In this document: in pieces, positions 1 to 10,176 of the stretch
Position numbering within the stretch: position 1 is the first letter of the stretch
Layout of the letters: every line of letters begins with the position of its first letter
Source: Geobacillus sp. 46C-IIa
GTDB taxonomy: Bacteria > Bacillota > Bacilli > Bacillales > Anoxybacillaceae
Direction: 5' to 3'
DNA: 64,000 nt
NCBI RefSeq assembly: GCF_014679505.1
Contig: NZ_CP061474.1
Location: forward strand, 248,001-312,000
Program-made: the position numbers and the translations under genes
Notes under the pieces: model-generated
Seen by the model: only the letters and a program-made list of their open reading frames with translations
Told to the model about the DNA's origin: nothing
The model's database searches: none

Positions 1-2403
1 CCGATCGTCTCGGGAAGAAAAGGGACGCATGCGAAAGTGCTTGACGATATCCGCAAGCAAGGGTATGTGCGCGTCCGCATTGACGGCGAGATGCGCGAGT
101 TGACCGAAGACATTGAGCTGGAAAAAAATAAAAAACATTCGATTGATGTCATCGTTGACCGGATCGTGATCAAAGACGGCATCGCATCAAGGCTCGCCGA
201 TTCGCTTGAGACGGCATTGAAACTCGCCGACGGCAAAGTAATCGTTGACGTGATCGATCAAGAGGAGCTGTTGTTCAGCGAAAAGCACGCCTGCCCGTAC
301 TGCGGCTTTTCGATCGGGGAGCTTGAGCCGCGCCTCTTTTCGTTCAACAGTCCGTTCGGCGCTTGTCCGGACTGCGACGGGCTTGGGGCGAAGCTCGAAG
401 TGGATCTCGATTTGGTCATCCCGAACAAGGAGCTGACGTTAAAAGAGCACGCCATCGCTCCGTGGGAGCCGCAAAGCTCGCAATATTACCCGCAGTTGCT
501 CGAAGCCGTGTGCCGCCATTACGGCATTCCGATGGACGTGCCGGTGAAAGATTTGCCAAAAGAGCAGCTCGATAAAATTTTGTACGGCAGCGGCGGGGAG
601 CCGATTTATTTCCGCTATACGACCGATTTTGGCCAGGTGCGCGAACAATACATCACATTTGAAGGAGTCATTCCGAACGTTGAACGCCGTTACCGCGAGA
701 CAAGCTCCGATTACATCCGCGAGCAAATGGAAAAATATATGGCCGAACAGCCGTGCCCGACGTGCAAAGGCTATCGGCTGAAAAAAGAAAGCCTGGCCGT
801 CTTGGTCGGCGGCAAACATATCGGTGAAGTGACCGCGATGTCGGTGACCGAAGCGCTCGCCTTTTTTGAAGGGCTTGAGCTGACGGAAAAAGAAGCGCAA
901 ATCGCCCGTCTCATTTTGCGTGAAATTCGCGACCGGCTCGGCTTCTTGCAAAACGTCGGCCTCGACTATTTGACGCTCAGCCGCTCGGCGGGAACGCTTT
1001 CCGGCGGCGAGGCGCAGCGCATCCGGCTGGCGACGCAAATCGGCTCGCGGCTGACGGGGGTGTTGTATGTGCTTGATGAGCCGTCCATCGGGCTGCATCA
1101 GCGCGACAACGACCGGCTGATCGCGACGTTAAAAAGCATGCGCGACCTTGGCAATACGCTTATTGTCGTCGAACATGACGAAGATACGATGCTCGCGGCC
1201 GACTATTTGATTGACATCGGCCCGGGGGCGGGCATCCACGGCGGCGAGGTCGTCGCGGCCGGCAAGCCGGAAGAGGTGATGAATGATCCGAACTCGCTCA
1301 CCGGTCAATATTTATCCGGGAAAAAATTTATCCCGATCCCGGCCGAACGGCGCCAGCCGGACGGGCGGTGGCTCGAGGTCGTGGGCGCCCGCGAGCACAA
1401 CTTGAAAAACGTCTCGGTGAACATCCCGCTCGGCACGTTCGTCGCCGTCACCGGGGTGTCAGGCTCAGGCAAAAGTACGCTCGTGAACGAAGTGCTTTAT
1501 AAGGCGCTCGCGCAAAAGCTGCACCGGGCAAAAGCGAAACCGGGTGAACATCGCGATATCCGCGGGCTTGAGCACCTTGACAAAGTGATTGACATCGACC
1601 AGTCGCCGATCGGCCGCACCCCTCGGTCGAACCCAGCGACCTACACCGGGGTGTTTGATGACATTCGCGACGTGTTTGCCGCAACGAACGAAGCGAAAGT
1701 GCGCGGCTACAAAAAAGGGCGCTTCAGCTTCAACGTCAAAGGCGGGCGCTGCGAGGCGTGCCATGGCGATGGGATCATCAAAATTGAAATGCATTTTTTG
1801 CCGGACGTATACGTCCCTTGTGAAGTATGCCACGGCAAACGGTACAACCGCGAGACGCTTGAAGTGACATACAAAGGGAAAAATATCGCCGACGTGCTGG
1901 ACATGACGGTCGAAGATGCGCTTGACTTTTTCGCTTCGATCCCGAAAATTAAGCGCAAGCTTGAGACGTTGTATGATGTCGGCCTCGGCTATATGAAGCT
2001 CGGCCAGCCGGCGACAACGCTCTCCGGCGGCGAGGCGCAGCGCGTCAAGCTCGCTGCCGAGCTGCACCGCCGCTCGAACGGCCGGACGCTCTACATTTTG
2101 GACGAGCCGACAACCGGGCTTCACGTCGATGACATCGCCCGATTGCTTGATGTGCTTCATCGGCTGGTCGACAACGGTGATACGGTGCTCGTCATTGAAC
2201 ACAACTTGGACGTTATTAAAACGGCTGATTACATCATTGACCTAGGACCGGAAGGCGGCGACCGCGGCGGGCAAATTGTCGCAGCCGGCACGCCGGAACA
2301 CGTGGCCGGGGTCGAGGCTTCCTACACCGGCCGCTATTTGAAACCGATTTTGGAGCGCGACCGGGCGCGCATGCAGGCACGGTATGAAGCGGCAAAGGCG
2401 TAA
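1..2403 (+). CDS. uvrA: UvrABC excinuclease subunit A (5'-truncated by window edge)
   Basis: UvrA is the damage-sensing ABC ATPase of nucleotide excision repair; it forms a dimer and loads UvrB at lesions. The frame is open from base 1 ([10 protein letters not shown]...), so about the first 150 residues lie outside the window. Visible are a CxxC zinc module (CPYCGF...CPDC), the first ABC signature [12 protein letters not shown], the second Walker [10 protein letters not shown], a second zinc module (CEACHGDG...CEVC) and the second [12 protein letters not shown] with its Walker [11 protein letters not shown]. It ends in a canonical C-terminus followed at once by a terminator. The family assignment is certain. 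Confidence 0.98.
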   Translation, partial: PIVSGRKGTHAKVLDDIRKQGYVRVRIDGEMRELTEDIELEKNKKHSIDVIVDRIVIKDGIASRLADSLETALKLADGKVIVDVIDQEELLFSEKHACPYCGFSIGELEPRLFSFNSPFGACPDCDGLGAKLEVDLDLVIPNKELTLKEHAIAPWEPQSSQYYPQLLEAVCRHYGIPMDVPVKDLPKEQLDKILYGSGGEPIYFRYTTDFGQVREQYITFEGVIPNVERRYRETSSDYIREQMEKYMAEQPCPTCKGYRLKKESLAVLVGGKHIGEVTAMSVTEALAFFEGLELTEKEAQIARLILREIRDRLGFLQNVGLDYLTLSRSAGTLSGGEAQRIRLATQIGSRLTGVLYVLDEPSIGLHQRDNDRLIATLKSMRDLGNTLIVVEHDEDTMLAADYLIDIGPGAGIHGGEVVAAGKPEEVMNDPNSLTGQYLSGKKFIPIPAERRQPDGRWLEVVGAREHNLKNVSVNIPLGTFVAVTGVSGSGKSTLVNEVLYKALAQKLHRAKAKPGEHRDIRGLEHLDKVIDIDQSPIGRTPRSNPATYTGVFDDIRDVFAATNEAKVRGYKKGRFSFNVKGGRCEACHGDGIIKIEMHFLPDVYVPCEVCHGKRYNRETLEVTYKGKNIADVLDMTVEDALDFFASIPKIKRKLETLYDVGLGYMKLGQPATTLSGGEAQRVKLAAELHRRSNGRTLYILDEPTTGLHVDDIARLLDVLHRLVDNGDTVLVIEHNLDVIKTADYIIDLGPEGGDRGGQIVAAGTPEHVAGVEASYTGRYLKPILERDRARMQARYEAAKA

Positions 2404-2421
2404 CGCTTTTGCCGCTTTTTT
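2389..2421 (+). terminator. Rho-independent terminator of uvrA
   Basis: GCGGCAAAGGCG and CGCTTTTGCCGC flank a 3-nt loop that is the uvrA stop codon, followed by a run of T. The stem overlaps the last uvrA codons. Confidence 0.85.
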
Positions 2422-2533
2422 ATCATGTTTGAAGAAGACGGTGAACGCCACGCCTTTTTTTGCCGGCAGCAGGAAACTTTTCCCGGCGGCTGTCGTATAT
2501 ACAGGTAGAGAAACAGGGAAAGGAGATACCGAA

Positions 2534-2860
2534 TTGTCGACCAATAAAGTCCTATCCGCCCTTTGCTATTTCAGCGTCTTTTTCGCGTCGTTCATTTTGC
2601 CGATCGTTGTGTATTTTGTCGTAGAGGATCCCGATGTGAAGCACCATGCGAAGCGGTCGCTCGTCTCCCATTTGATTCCGGTGATAACCGTCTTGCTGTT
2701 TATCGCGTTGGCGTTTGTTCCTGTTTTGTTCGGTCAGTGGGGAGAGGAATCGTTCTTGTTTAGCGGCGGCCTCGTTTGGTTCGGGTTTTTCGTGGCTGGA
2801 TTGGTGAACCTCGTTGTTGTCATTTGGAATGTCATCAAAGGAATTCAAGTGTTAAAATAA
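2534..2860 (+). CDS. Small membrane protein, DUF4870-like
   Basis: This 108-residue protein starts at a TTG preceded by a good ribosome site (GAAAGGAGATA). It has three to four hydrophobic segments (about residues 5-28, 48-66 and 78-100) with a short polar KHHAKRSL stretch after the first. That layout is typical of DUF4870-type integral membrane proteins of unknown function. It lies alone after uvrA. An in-frame upstream ATG at 2384 lies within uvrA and has no ribosome site, so it was not used. Confidence 0.7.
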   Translation: MSTNKVLSALCYFSVFFASFILPIVVYFVVEDPDVKHHAKRSLVSHLIPVITVLLFIALAFVPVLFGQWGEESFLFSGGLVWFGFFVAGLVNLVVVIWNVIKGIQVLK

Positions 2861-2875
2861 AAAAAGAGGGAATGG

Positions 2876-2992
2876 GTGTGCCTTTGGCGTAAGCGGATCG
2901 ACGAAGCGCGGCGTTGGTGGTGCACGGTCATGACGCAATGTTTGGCTTGTTTTAGGCAACATAAGAAAGACAAAGATGCCGCCGCGGCTTGA
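2876..2992 (+). CDS. Possible 38-residue Cys/Trp-rich peptide
   Basis: A GTG start follows AAGAGGGAATGG and opens a 38-codon frame rich in Trp, Cys, Arg and Lys, ending just before the YvlD-like gene. Composition and length do not match a family I know. It may be a leader peptide or chance; conservation between Geobacillus genomes would decide. Confidence 0.25.
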   Translation: MCLWRKRIDEARRWWCTVMTQCLACFRQHKKDKDAAAA

Positions 2993-3023
2993 AAAACGAT
3001 CTTACAGCAAAGATGGTGATGGG

Positions 3024-3386
3024 ATGCTCAATTGGTTGATTGGCGTTTTTATTAATACGGTGTTGCTTATGGCAATTGACGGTTATTTTGACGACATTCA
3101 TTTCAGCGGCATCGGCGCCGCATTTTTGGCGAGTTTGATTTTGGCGGTGTTAAATGCCGTTGTCCGCCCGGTGCTCATTTTATTGACGCTGCCAGTGACC
3201 GTATTGACGCTCGGGTTGTTTTTGTTTGTCATCAATGCCATCACGCTGATGATGACGGCGGGGCTTATGGGCGATGCGTTCCAAATCGGAGGGTTCGGCA
3301 CGGCGCTGCTCGCTTCGATCGTCTTGTCGTTTTTTCACCTGCTCGTGCAAAAAGCGATTATCGAACCGCTGCGCGATCGGTCATAA
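3024..3386 (+). CDS. yvlD: YvlD-like membrane protein (phage holin family 4 type)
   Basis: A 120-residue protein with four membrane segments and the typical LNAVVRPVLILLTLPVTVLT core, as in B. subtilis YvlD and the phage holin 4 superfamily. In Bacillus yvlD closes the yvlABCD cell-envelope-stress operon; the other members are not seen here. The start is the ATG after GATGGTGATGGG. A strong terminator follows, separating it from hprK. Confidence 0.8.
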   Translation: MLNWLIGVFINTVLLMAIDGYFDDIHFSGIGAAFLASLILAVLNAVVRPVLILLTLPVTVLTLGLFLFVINAITLMMTAGLMGDAFQIGGFGTALLASIVLSFFHLLVQKAIIEPLRDRS

Positions 3387-3416
3387 TGGAGACGGGATGG
3401 ACCGTCTCCATTTTGT
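3387..3416 (+). terminator. Terminator after the YvlD-like gene
   Basis: TGGAGACGG and CCGTCTCCA form a stem around a short GATGGA loop, followed by TTTTGTTT. Confidence 0.8.
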
Positions 3417-3434
3417 TTCCCCCGATGTTTTCCA

Positions 3435-3463
3435 TTCAACGGCGAAACGAAACATGCTACAAT
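3435..3463 (+). promoter_or_regulatory. Probable sigma-A promoter of hprK-lgt-yvoD-ppaX-yvoF
   Basis: An extended -10 (TGCTACAAT, hexamer 3458-3463) lies about 35 nt before the hprK ATG. A weak TTCAAC is the only -35 candidate at 17-bp spacing. Confidence 0.5.
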
Positions 3464-3497
3464 GGAAAAAGATGAGGAAAGGGGGGAAAGGCTGATT

Positions 3498-4436
3498 ATG
3501 CCAAAAGTGCGGACAAAAGACATCATCGAACAGTTCCAGCTGGAGCTCGTCAGCGGCGCCGAAGGTATTTACCGCCCGATTACAACAAGCGATTTGTCGC
3601 GGCCGGGGATCGAGATGGCCGGCTATTTCGCCTATTATCCGGCAGAGCGATTGCAGTTGCTCGGGAGAACCGAGCTGTCGTTTTACGAAACGCTGACTCC
3701 GGAAGAAAAACGGGCGCGAATGGAGCGGCTTTGTACCGATATTACGCCTGGGATTATCGTTTCCCGGGGGCTTGAGGTGCCGCCCGAGCTGATCGAAGCG
3801 TCCGAGCGCCAGTCGGTGCCGGTGATGCGCTCGACGATGAAAACAACCCGGCTCTCGAGCCGGTTGACCAACTATTTGGAAAGCAAGCTTGCCCCGACAA
3901 CGGCGGTGCACGGCGTGCTCGTCGATGTGTACGGCGTCGGCGTATTGATTACAGGCAAAAGCGGCGTCGGCAAAAGTGAAACGGCGCTTGAGCTTGTAAA
4001 GCGCGGCCATCGGTTGGTCGCCGATGACTGCGTCGAAATCCGCCAAGAAGATGAAGATACATTGATCGGCAGCGCTCCGGAGCTGATTGAGCATTTGCTT
4101 GAGATTCGCGGTCTTGGCATCATTAATATGATGACTTTGTTTGGCGCCGGGGCGGTGTTGCCGCACAAGCGCATTTCCTTAGTCATCGATTTAGAGCTAT
4201 GGGACCCAGAGAAGCAATACGACCGGCTCGGTTTGGAAGAAGAACGCGTGAAAATTTTAGATACTGAATTGCCAAAATTAACAATTCCGGTTCGACCGGG
4301 GCGCAACTTGGCCGTCATCGTCGAAGTGGCGGCGATGAACTTCCGGCTGAAGCGGATGGGGGTCAACGCAGCCGAGGAATTTTCAGCGCGGCTGAGCGAT
4401 GCCATTGAAGAAGAGGAGCATGATGAAAGCCGGTGA
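3498..4436 (+). CDS. hprK: HPr kinase/phosphorylase
   Basis: HprK phosphorylates and dephosphorylates Ser46 of HPr and Crh, controlling CcpA-dependent catabolite repression. The 312 residues match the family length. The N-terminal domain is followed by [10 protein letters not shown], the P-loop GKSGVGKSE (about residues 154-162), VADDCVEI and the [10 protein letters not shown] signature. The ATG was chosen because a long purine ribosome site (GAAAGGGGGGAAAGG) precedes it. It heads an operon with lgt, yvoD, ppaX and yvoF, as in B. subtilis. Its partner Crh is encoded in this same window. Confidence 0.97.
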   Translation: MPKVRTKDIIEQFQLELVSGAEGIYRPITTSDLSRPGIEMAGYFAYYPAERLQLLGRTELSFYETLTPEEKRARMERLCTDITPGIIVSRGLEVPPELIEASERQSVPVMRSTMKTTRLSSRLTNYLESKLAPTTAVHGVLVDVYGVGVLITGKSGVGKSETALELVKRGHRLVADDCVEIRQEDEDTLIGSAPELIEHLLEIRGLGIINMMTLFGAGAVLPHKRISLVIDLELWDPEKQYDRLGLEEERVKILDTELPKLTIPVRPGRNLAVIVEVAAMNFRLKRMGVNAAEEFSARLSDAIEEEEHDESR

Positions 4437-4649
4437 TGTTTTTTGGTTTCTGTCGCCGTTGATTTCTAACAATTCAAAACATCAAACGTTTCTCAACAGG
4501 AGAATGTCTTTTTAAGCTGTCTATTTGATTCAATCACCGGCCCTTTCAGATGAACAAGGAAATTCCGATCAGGATGGCCATTGACAGAAGATCGAATGAT
4601 GGCAGCGGGGCTGCGTCGGCCATCCGTCACCGCAAAGGAGGCGTTCAAG

Positions 4650-5462
4650 ATGGAATCGGCAATTGAGCCGTTGGACCGTGTGTTTTTGCAGCTTGGTCCG
4701 ATCACTATTTATTGGTATGGAGTCATTATCGGCACCGGGGTGCTGCTCGGCTTATGGCTGGCAACGCGCGAATCGGTGCGGCACGGTTTGCCGAAAGAGA
4801 CATTTGTCGATTTGGTGCTGTTTGCTGTGCCGATTGCCATTGTCTGCGCCCGAGCGTACTACGTGCTGTTTGAATGGGATTACTATTCCGAACATTTGGA
4901 GGAGATCCCGCAAATTTGGCAAGGCGGTCTTGCTATTCACGGCGGCTTGATCGGAGGGGTGACGACCGCTATTGTCTTTGCCCGGGTGCGCAGGCTGTCA
5001 TTTTGGAAGCTGCTTGATATTGCTGCACCGAGCATCATTTTAGGGCAGGCGATCGGGCGCTGGGGCAATTTTATGAATCAAGAGGCGCACGGCGGCCCGG
5101 TGTCGCGCCAGTTTCTTGAACATTTGCATTTGCCGGATTGGATCATCAATCAAATGTACATTAACGGCCAATATTGGCACCCGACCTTTTTGTACGAGTC
5201 GCTTTGGAACCTCATCGGCTTTTTCTTGCTGCTTTGGCTGCGGAGCGTCAATTTGCGGCGCGGCGAGCTGTTTTTGTCGTACTTGATTTGGTATTCGATC
5301 GGCCGCTTTTGGATTGAGGGAATGCGCACAGATAGCTTAATGCTTACCGAACATTTGCGTATGGCGCAAGTGATGTCCATTGCCCTCATTGTTTTTGCCG
5401 TCGCCTTGTGGATCGTGCGCCGGGCAAAAGGCTGGGCGAGCGCACGGTATCAAGATGAATAG
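4650..5462 (+). CDS. lgt: Prolipoprotein diacylglyceryl transferase
   Basis: Lgt transfers diacylglycerol from phosphatidylglycerol to the lipobox cysteine of prolipoproteins in the cytoplasmic membrane. The 270-residue protein has about seven hydrophobic segments and the family motifs [35 protein letters not shown] and [12 protein letters not shown]. The start ATG lies after AAAGGAGGCG; the in-frame ATG 69 nt upstream lacks a ribosome site. A 213-nt spacer separates it from hprK and shows no other gene. Confidence 0.97.
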   Translation: MESAIEPLDRVFLQLGPITIYWYGVIIGTGVLLGLWLATRESVRHGLPKETFVDLVLFAVPIAIVCARAYYVLFEWDYYSEHLEEIPQIWQGGLAIHGGLIGGVTTAIVFARVRRLSFWKLLDIAAPSIILGQAIGRWGNFMNQEAHGGPVSRQFLEHLHLPDWIINQMYINGQYWHPTFLYESLWNLIGFFLLLWLRSVNLRRGELFLSYLIWYSIGRFWIEGMRTDSLMLTEHLRMAQVMSIALIVFAVALWIVRRAKGWASARYQDE

Positions 5463-5573
5463 TGGCTCCGGTTGGTGTAAGACGGATGAGAAAAAGGATG
5501 CCGTGTTTGGGATCACGAGAATCATGGCTTCGCTGCACCGCGGCATGAAGACAAGCAAAGGAGAGAGAAGAAC

Positions 5574-6512
5574 ATGACAGGAACGTTGCAGCGCGGCGTG
5601 CTCGCCGGACTGAAGACGTCATGGGCGCTCGGCAAAATCATTTTTCCAGTGACGCTCATTCTGGCGCTGTTGCAGCCGACGCCGCTTTTTTCGTGGCTCA
5701 TTAACTTTGTCACCCCGTTCATGAAATGGTTCGGCTTATCCGGCGATGCGGCCGTGCCGCTGGTGCTCGGCAATTTGCTTGGACTGTACGCGGCGATTGG
5801 GGCGATGCTGACGATCGAGTTTACGGTGAAAGAAGTGTTGATTTTGGCGATCATGCTCTCGTTTTCCCATAACTTGATCGTCGAGTCATCCGTCGCTTCG
5901 CGCACGGGAATGAGCGTTTGGCTCATGCTCGCCGTGCGCATTAGCTTGGCCGTTGTGTCCGGGCTGTTGATCGCCCATTTCTGGGACGGCGGGCAGGAAA
6001 TCGCCCAGTACGGCTTTATGCCGAAGGAAGACGCGCCGCCGGTCGGCTGGATGGCGATCGCGTTGGCGGCGTTGAAAAAAGCCGCGACTGGCATCGTCCA
6101 GTTGGTCGCGATTGTCATTCCGCTGATGACGGTCATTCAAGTGTTGAAAGAACGCCACTGGATTGAGACGTTTTCGCGCTGGATGGCACCGGCGACGAAG
6201 ATGCTTGGCATGAGCGCGAACACGTCGCTCACGCTCGCGGCCGGGTTTGTGTTCGGCCTCGCTTATGGCGCTGGTGTCATGATTCAAGCTGCGAAAGAAG
6301 ACGGCGTCTCCAAACGCGACTTAACGTTGGCGTTCATTTTTCTCGTCTCATGCCATGCGGTGGTGGAGGATACCCTCATTTTCGTTCCGCTCGGCATTCC
6401 GGTATGGCCGCTGCTGGTGATCCGCTTAGTGACGGCCGTATTGCTGACGATGGCGGTGGCGTTCCTTTGGCGCCGCCTTGAACAACCGAAAAGAAAGGAA
6501 GCCGCTTCATGA
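5574..6512 (+). CDS. yvoD: Nucleoside-recognition-domain membrane protein (YvoD)
   Basis: A 312-residue polytopic membrane protein with two Gate/nucleoside recognition repeats. Position between lgt and ppaX matches B. subtilis yvoD. The ribosome site is AAAGGAGAGAG. Its molecular role is unknown; the domain also occurs in spore and transport proteins. It overlaps ppaX by 4 nt (ATGA), implying coupled translation. Confidence 0.85.
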   Translation: MTGTLQRGVLAGLKTSWALGKIIFPVTLILALLQPTPLFSWLINFVTPFMKWFGLSGDAAVPLVLGNLLGLYAAIGAMLTIEFTVKEVLILAIMLSFSHNLIVESSVASRTGMSVWLMLAVRISLAVVSGLLIAHFWDGGQEIAQYGFMPKEDAPPVGWMAIALAALKKAATGIVQLVAIVIPLMTVIQVLKERHWIETFSRWMAPATKMLGMSANTSLTLAAGFVFGLAYGAGVMIQAAKEDGVSKRDLTLAFIFLVSCHAVVEDTLIFVPLGIPVWPLLVIRLVTAVLLTMAVAFLWRRLEQPKRKEAAS

Positions 6513-7177
6513 CGATTCGCACGATTTTATTTGACCTTGATGGAACGTTGATTGATACGAATGAGCTCATCATCCAGTCATTTTTGCATACGCTGGAGAA
6601 ATATTATCCGGGCCGCTACGGGCGTGAGGACGTCTTGCCGTTCATCGGGCCGTCGCTGTACGAGACGTTCAGCTCGCTCGATCCGGAACGAGTCGAGGAG
6701 ATGGTGAAGACGTACCGCACGTTCAACCATGCCCGTCATGACGAATTGATCCGCGAGTTTGACACCGTGTATGAAACGGTTGAAACGCTGCACCGCCATG
6801 GCTTCCGCCTTGGCGTCGTGACGACGAAAATACATGACACGGCGCTCATGGGCTTGCGGAAAATGCGGCTTGAGCCGTTTTTCTCGTGCGTTATCGGTCT
6901 CGATGACGTCAATCGTCCCAAACCGGATCCTGAACCGATTCATAAGGCGCTTGAGGCGCTTGAATCGACACCGGACGAAGCGCTGATGGTCGGCGACAAC
7001 TACCACGACATTTTGGCCGGCAAAAACGCCGGCGTGAAAACAGCCGGCGTCGCCTGGGCGATTAAAGGCCGCGAGTATTTGGAACAATATGAACCGGACT
7101 ATATGTTGGAAAAAATGAGCGATTTGCTGGCCATTGTCGGCATCAACGAACGGAAGGAGGAATCGCTCTCCCGGTGA
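6509..7177 (+). CDS. ppaX: Pyrophosphatase PpaX (HAD superfamily)
   Basis: PpaX hydrolyses inorganic pyrophosphate released when HprK dephosphorylates seryl-phosphorylated HPr, driving that reaction. The 222 residues carry HAD motif I ([11 protein letters not shown]), motif II (VVTTK), the lysine region RPKPDPEP and motif III ([16 protein letters not shown]). It overlaps both neighbours by 4 nt. Confidence 0.93.
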   Translation: MTIRTILFDLDGTLIDTNELIIQSFLHTLEKYYPGRYGREDVLPFIGPSLYETFSSLDPERVEEMVKTYRTFNHARHDELIREFDTVYETVETLHRHGFRLGVVTTKIHDTALMGLRKMRLEPFFSCVIGLDDVNRPKPDPEPIHKALEALESTPDEALMVGDNYHDILAGKNAGVKTAGVAWAIKGREYLEQYEPDYMLEKMSDLLAIVGINERKEESLSR

Positions 7178-7671
7178 GACGAACGACCAAATACCCCGTC
7201 CACGGGGCGAATTCGCTCTGGCAGTTGTATCGGACCGTCTCGTTTTGGAAAGTGTTGAAAAACGTCATCATCATTCAAATCGGACGCTACACGCCGTTTT
7301 TGCCGCTGAAAAATTGGCTGTACCGCACGTTTCTCGGCATGAAGATCGGCGAGCAAACGGCGCTCGCCTTTATGGTCATGCCAGACATTCTCTTCCCAGA
7401 AAAAATCCATATCGGCCGCAACTGCGTCATCGGCTACAACACGACCATTCTCGCCCACGAATATTTAGTGGACGAATACCGCCTTGGCGATGTGGTGATC
7501 GGCGATGAGGTGATGATCGGCGCCAACTCGACCATTTTGCCCGGTGTGGTGATCGGCGACCGCGCCGTCGTCGCCGCCGGCACGGTCGTTCATCAAGACG
7601 TCCCGCCCGGGGTGATGGTCGCGGGTTGCCCGATGCGCATCGTCCGCACGAATGAACCGCCTTCCGAGTAA
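7174..7671 (+). CDS. yvoF: Acyltransferase with left-handed beta-helix (YvoF)
   Basis: A 165-residue protein starting with GTG and overlapping ppaX. Hexapeptide repeats ([27 protein letters not shown]) mark a LbetaH acetyltransferase of the maltose/galactoside O-acetyltransferase type. The substrate is unknown. Its place at the end of the hprK operon matches B. subtilis yvoF. Confidence 0.88.
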   Translation: MRRTTKYPVHGANSLWQLYRTVSFWKVLKNVIIIQIGRYTPFLPLKNWLYRTFLGMKIGEQTALAFMVMPDILFPEKIHIGRNCVIGYNTTILAHEYLVDEYRLGDVVIGDEVMIGANSTILPGVVIGDRAVVAAGTVVHQDVPPGVMVAGCPMRIVRTNEPPSE

Positions 7672-7690
7672 CGGGGGCGGGTTTTTTGTT
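7655..7690 (+). terminator. Probable terminator of the hprK operon
   Basis: AACCGCC near the yvoF 3' end pairs, with one bulge, with GGCGGGTT, followed by a T run (GGTTTTTTGTTT). Confidence 0.55.
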
Positions 7691-7717
7691 TGCGGAGAGA
7701 AAGGATTCTGAAAAAAA

Positions 7718-7935
7718 TGGTAAAATGAATGAACAAACTATTTTTATGAAGTAAGAGTTCCCTGTTCCACGACGAAAGTTCTCTTTCGTCTCCCGGAGCA
7801 TGACTGCTCGTCGCCCTTCGACGATTCGGAGTTCTTTTGCGCCTTGGAGATTTCGGAAGCAGCTGCATGCACAAGGTGGAGCGAGATGGACAGGCATTTC
7901 TTCGTTTGGAAGAGTCCTTGTCCATTTTGTTGTGG
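7718..7935 (+). ncRNA. Candidate structured RNA between yvoF and hisZ
   Basis: The 372-nt gap 7672-8043 has no convincing gene. An extended -10 (TGGTAAAAT, hexamer 7721-7726) would start a transcript near 7733. Downstream are a perfect 8-bp hairpin (GACGAAAG-TTCT-CTTTCGTC, 7779-7798), GAGCA-TGAC-TGCTC, TCGTCG...CGACGA, and a long imperfect hairpin closed by ATGGACA/TGTCCAT (about 7886-7925) followed by TTTTG that could terminate. The resulting RNA would be about 195 nt. No T-box, SRP or RNase P signature is visible, so the class is unknown. Confidence 0.35.
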
Positions 7936-7950
7936 ATGGCGCGTTTCCTC

Positions 7951-7979
7951 TTGACGTTGTGACCGCAAAGGAGTAAACT
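7951..7979 (+). promoter_or_regulatory. Probable sigma-A promoter of the his operon
   Basis: TTGACG (7951-7956), a 17-bp spacer and TAAACT (7974-7979) lie about 65 nt before the hisZ start. Confidence 0.6.
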
Positions 7980-8043
7980 ACTAATAACTTCACTTCTCTA
8001 CCATATTAGCAAACTAAAGCATTTTGATAAAGGGCGTGGGAAC

Positions 8044-9228
8044 ATGGCAAAAAGGCTGTTCATGTTTGAAAAACCGTTAGGCATGCGCGATACGCTGCCA
8101 TTTTTATATGAAATGAAAAAGCAAGTGCGCTCGGTGATGGCGGAAGAAATCGAGCGCTGGGGCTATGAGTTTATCGAGACGCCGACGCTTGAGTATTATG
8201 AAACGGTCGGGGCGGCGTCGGCAATTGATGATCATCGGTTGTTTAAGCTCTTGGACCAGCAAGGGCACACGCTCGTACTGCGGCCCGATATGACGGCGCC
8301 GATTGCTCGGGTGGCGGCGTCGCGCCTATATGAAGACGGCAACCCGCTCCGGTTGGCGTACAACGCCAACGTGTTTCGCGCGCAGCAGCGCGAAGGCGGG
8401 CGGCCGGCGGAGTTTGAGCAGATCGGCGTTGAGTTGATCGGCGACGGCACGGTGGCGGCCGATGCCGAGGTGATCAGCCTGATGGCCGCGCTGCTGAAGC
8501 GTGTAGGGCTTGGCCGCTTTTCGGTGGCGGTCGGCCATATCGGCTATGTGAACGCGTTGTTTTTAGAAATTTTAGGAAATGAAGAGCGTGCGAGTGTGCT
8601 GCGCCGTTTCTTATATGAAAAAAATTATGTCGGTTATCGCGAGCATGTGAAGGCGCTGCCGCTTTCGTCCATTGATCAAAAACGTCTTCTCGATCTTCTT
8701 TCCTTGCGCGGAGGCAGCGAGGCGATCGAGGCGGCAAAAGCGCTGGCTTCGAGCGAGGAAGGACAGCGAGCCGCTGATGAGTTGACCGCGCTGTTAGCAG
8801 CGCTCGAGACGTACGGGGTGACTGAGGCGGTGAAACTCGATATGGCGCTTGTGAGCCATATGAGCTATTACACCGGCATTTTGTTTGAAGTGTACGCCGA
8901 GCAAGTGGGATTCCCGATCGGCAACGGCGGGCGGTATGATGAGTTGTTGGCGAAGTTTTCCCGACCGGCGCCGGCGACGGGATTTGGGCTGCGCGTCGAC
9001 CGATTGATCGAGGCGGTTGGCGAGACGGATGTGCGCGGGGAGATTGAGTGCATCGTCTTCAGCCAGGAGCGGTTGGCGGAGGCGGTTGAGCTCGCCGAGG
9101 CGAAGCGGGCGGAAGGCAAGCGCGTCGTCTTGCAGCATATCGCCGGCATTCGCGATATTGATGCTTACAGCCAGCGCTACCGGTCGATCGTCTATTTGCT
9201 TGGCCGGAGCGGACGCGAGGGGCAATGA
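8044..9228 (+). CDS. hisZ: ATP phosphoribosyltransferase regulatory subunit
   Basis: HisZ is a catalytically inactive HisRS paralogue that assembles with short-form HisG and confers histidine feedback inhibition. The 394 residues show HisRS-like motifs: PLGMRDTLP, LVLRPDMTAPIAR and the QREGGRPAEFEQIGVELIG stretch. The ATG follows AAAGGGCGTGGG; a later ATG (8065) is possible. It is the first gene of hisZGDBHAF-hisIE. Confidence 0.95.
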   Translation: MAKRLFMFEKPLGMRDTLPFLYEMKKQVRSVMAEEIERWGYEFIETPTLEYYETVGAASAIDDHRLFKLLDQQGHTLVLRPDMTAPIARVAASRLYEDGNPLRLAYNANVFRAQQREGGRPAEFEQIGVELIGDGTVAADAEVISLMAALLKRVGLGRFSVAVGHIGYVNALFLEILGNEERASVLRRFLYEKNYVGYREHVKALPLSSIDQKRLLDLLSLRGGSEAIEAAKALASSEEGQRAADELTALLAALETYGVTEAVKLDMALVSHMSYYTGILFEVYAEQVGFPIGNGGRYDELLAKFSRPAPATGFGLRVDRLIEAVGETDVRGEIECIVFSQERLAEAVELAEAKRAEGKRVVLQHIAGIRDIDAYSQRYRSIVYLLGRSGREGQ

Positions 9229-9397
9229 ACGTCACGACGTGGGAGAAAGCGGACAACAGCCATTCAACCCGTTGGTTCGCGCGCTTACGTCCGAGCGTGC
9301 CGCAACCATCAAAGGGATGGCGGCTTGACTGGAGGGCGCGCGTCAACGAGCGCGGGGGTTGGCGCTGACGCATGACGACAAGCAAGGAGGAAGAGCG

Positions 9398-10021
9398 ATG
9401 CTGACAATTGCGATGCCGAAAGGGCGCATTTTTGAAGAGGCGGTCGAGCTGCTGCGGCGGGCGGACTATGCGCTGCCGCCGGAGTTTGACGAATCGCGCA
9501 AGCTCGTCATTGACGTGGTCGAGGAAAAGATGCGCTTTATTTTGGCGAAACCGATGGATGTGGTGACCTATGTTGAACACGGGGTGGCGGATTTAGGCAT
9601 AGCGGGAAAAGATGTCTTAATGGAGGAAGAACGGAACGTCTATGAGCTGCTCGATTTGCACATCAGTCGCTGCCATTTGGCCGTCGCGGGGCTGCCCGGC
9701 GCTGCGATGAATGAAATTGCGCCGAGGGTGGCGACGAAATATCCGAACATTGCGTCGACGTATTTTCGCGAACAAGGGGAACAAGTAGAAATCATTCGCC
9801 TAAATGGCTCGATTGAACTCGCTCCGCTCATCGGCTTGGCCGATCGGATTGTCGATATCGTCTCGACAGGAAGGACGTTGAAAGAAAACGGGCTTGTGGA
9901 GCTTGAGCGGATCGCTGACGTGACGTCGCGCCTCATCGTCAATCCGGCGAGTTATCGGTTAAACGGTGGGGACATTGAACGGCTGGTCGAACGATTAGCG
10001 GCGGTCATTCCCCAGCTGTAG
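9398..10021 (+). CDS. hisG: ATP phosphoribosyltransferase catalytic subunit (short form)
   Basis: HisG condenses ATP with PRPP in the first step of histidine synthesis. The 207-residue length is the short form that needs HisZ, which precedes it. Visible motifs are [10 protein letters not shown], the [10 protein letters not shown] loop and the PRPP-binding [13 protein letters not shown]. The start lies after AAGGAGG (9384-9390). A 169-nt gap from hisZ shows no gene. Confidence 0.96.
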   Translation: MLTIAMPKGRIFEEAVELLRRADYALPPEFDESRKLVIDVVEEKMRFILAKPMDVVTYVEHGVADLGIAGKDVLMEEERNVYELLDLHISRCHLAVAGLPGAAMNEIAPRVATKYPNIASTYFREQGEQVEIIRLNGSIELAPLIGLADRIVDIVSTGRTLKENGLVELERIADVTSRLIVNPASYRLNGGDIERLVERLAAVIPQL

Positions 10022-10085
10022 GAAAAAAGGTGCGACAGAGCGGAACGGGCGGTTTCCCACGGATGATTTGGTGGAGCCTCGGCCT

Positions 10086-10121
10086 GGCGTTGCCCGCTGG
10101 CGGAGTGGCGTTCGCAACGCC
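10086..10121 (+). other. Inverted repeat in the hisG-hisD spacer
   Basis: GGCGTTGC (10086-10093) and GCAACGCC (10114-10121) could form a hairpin in the 155-nt spacer. It lacks a T run, so it might stabilise mRNA ends rather than terminate. Confidence 0.35.
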
Positions 10122-10176
10122 GAGGAGGTTGCCAATGGACGAAAACCGATGGACGACACAGAAAGGGGAGCGAACG

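Noticed and set aside
7427..7993. 188-codon minus-strand gene over yvoF and its downstream gap
   Set aside because: Antisense to yvoF and through hairpins, no ribosome site and no plausible protein features.
7740..8040. T-box riboswitch controlling the his operon
   Set aside because: The conserved TGGNACCGCG T-box and specifier arrangement are absent, and a separate promoter lies downstream of the hairpins.
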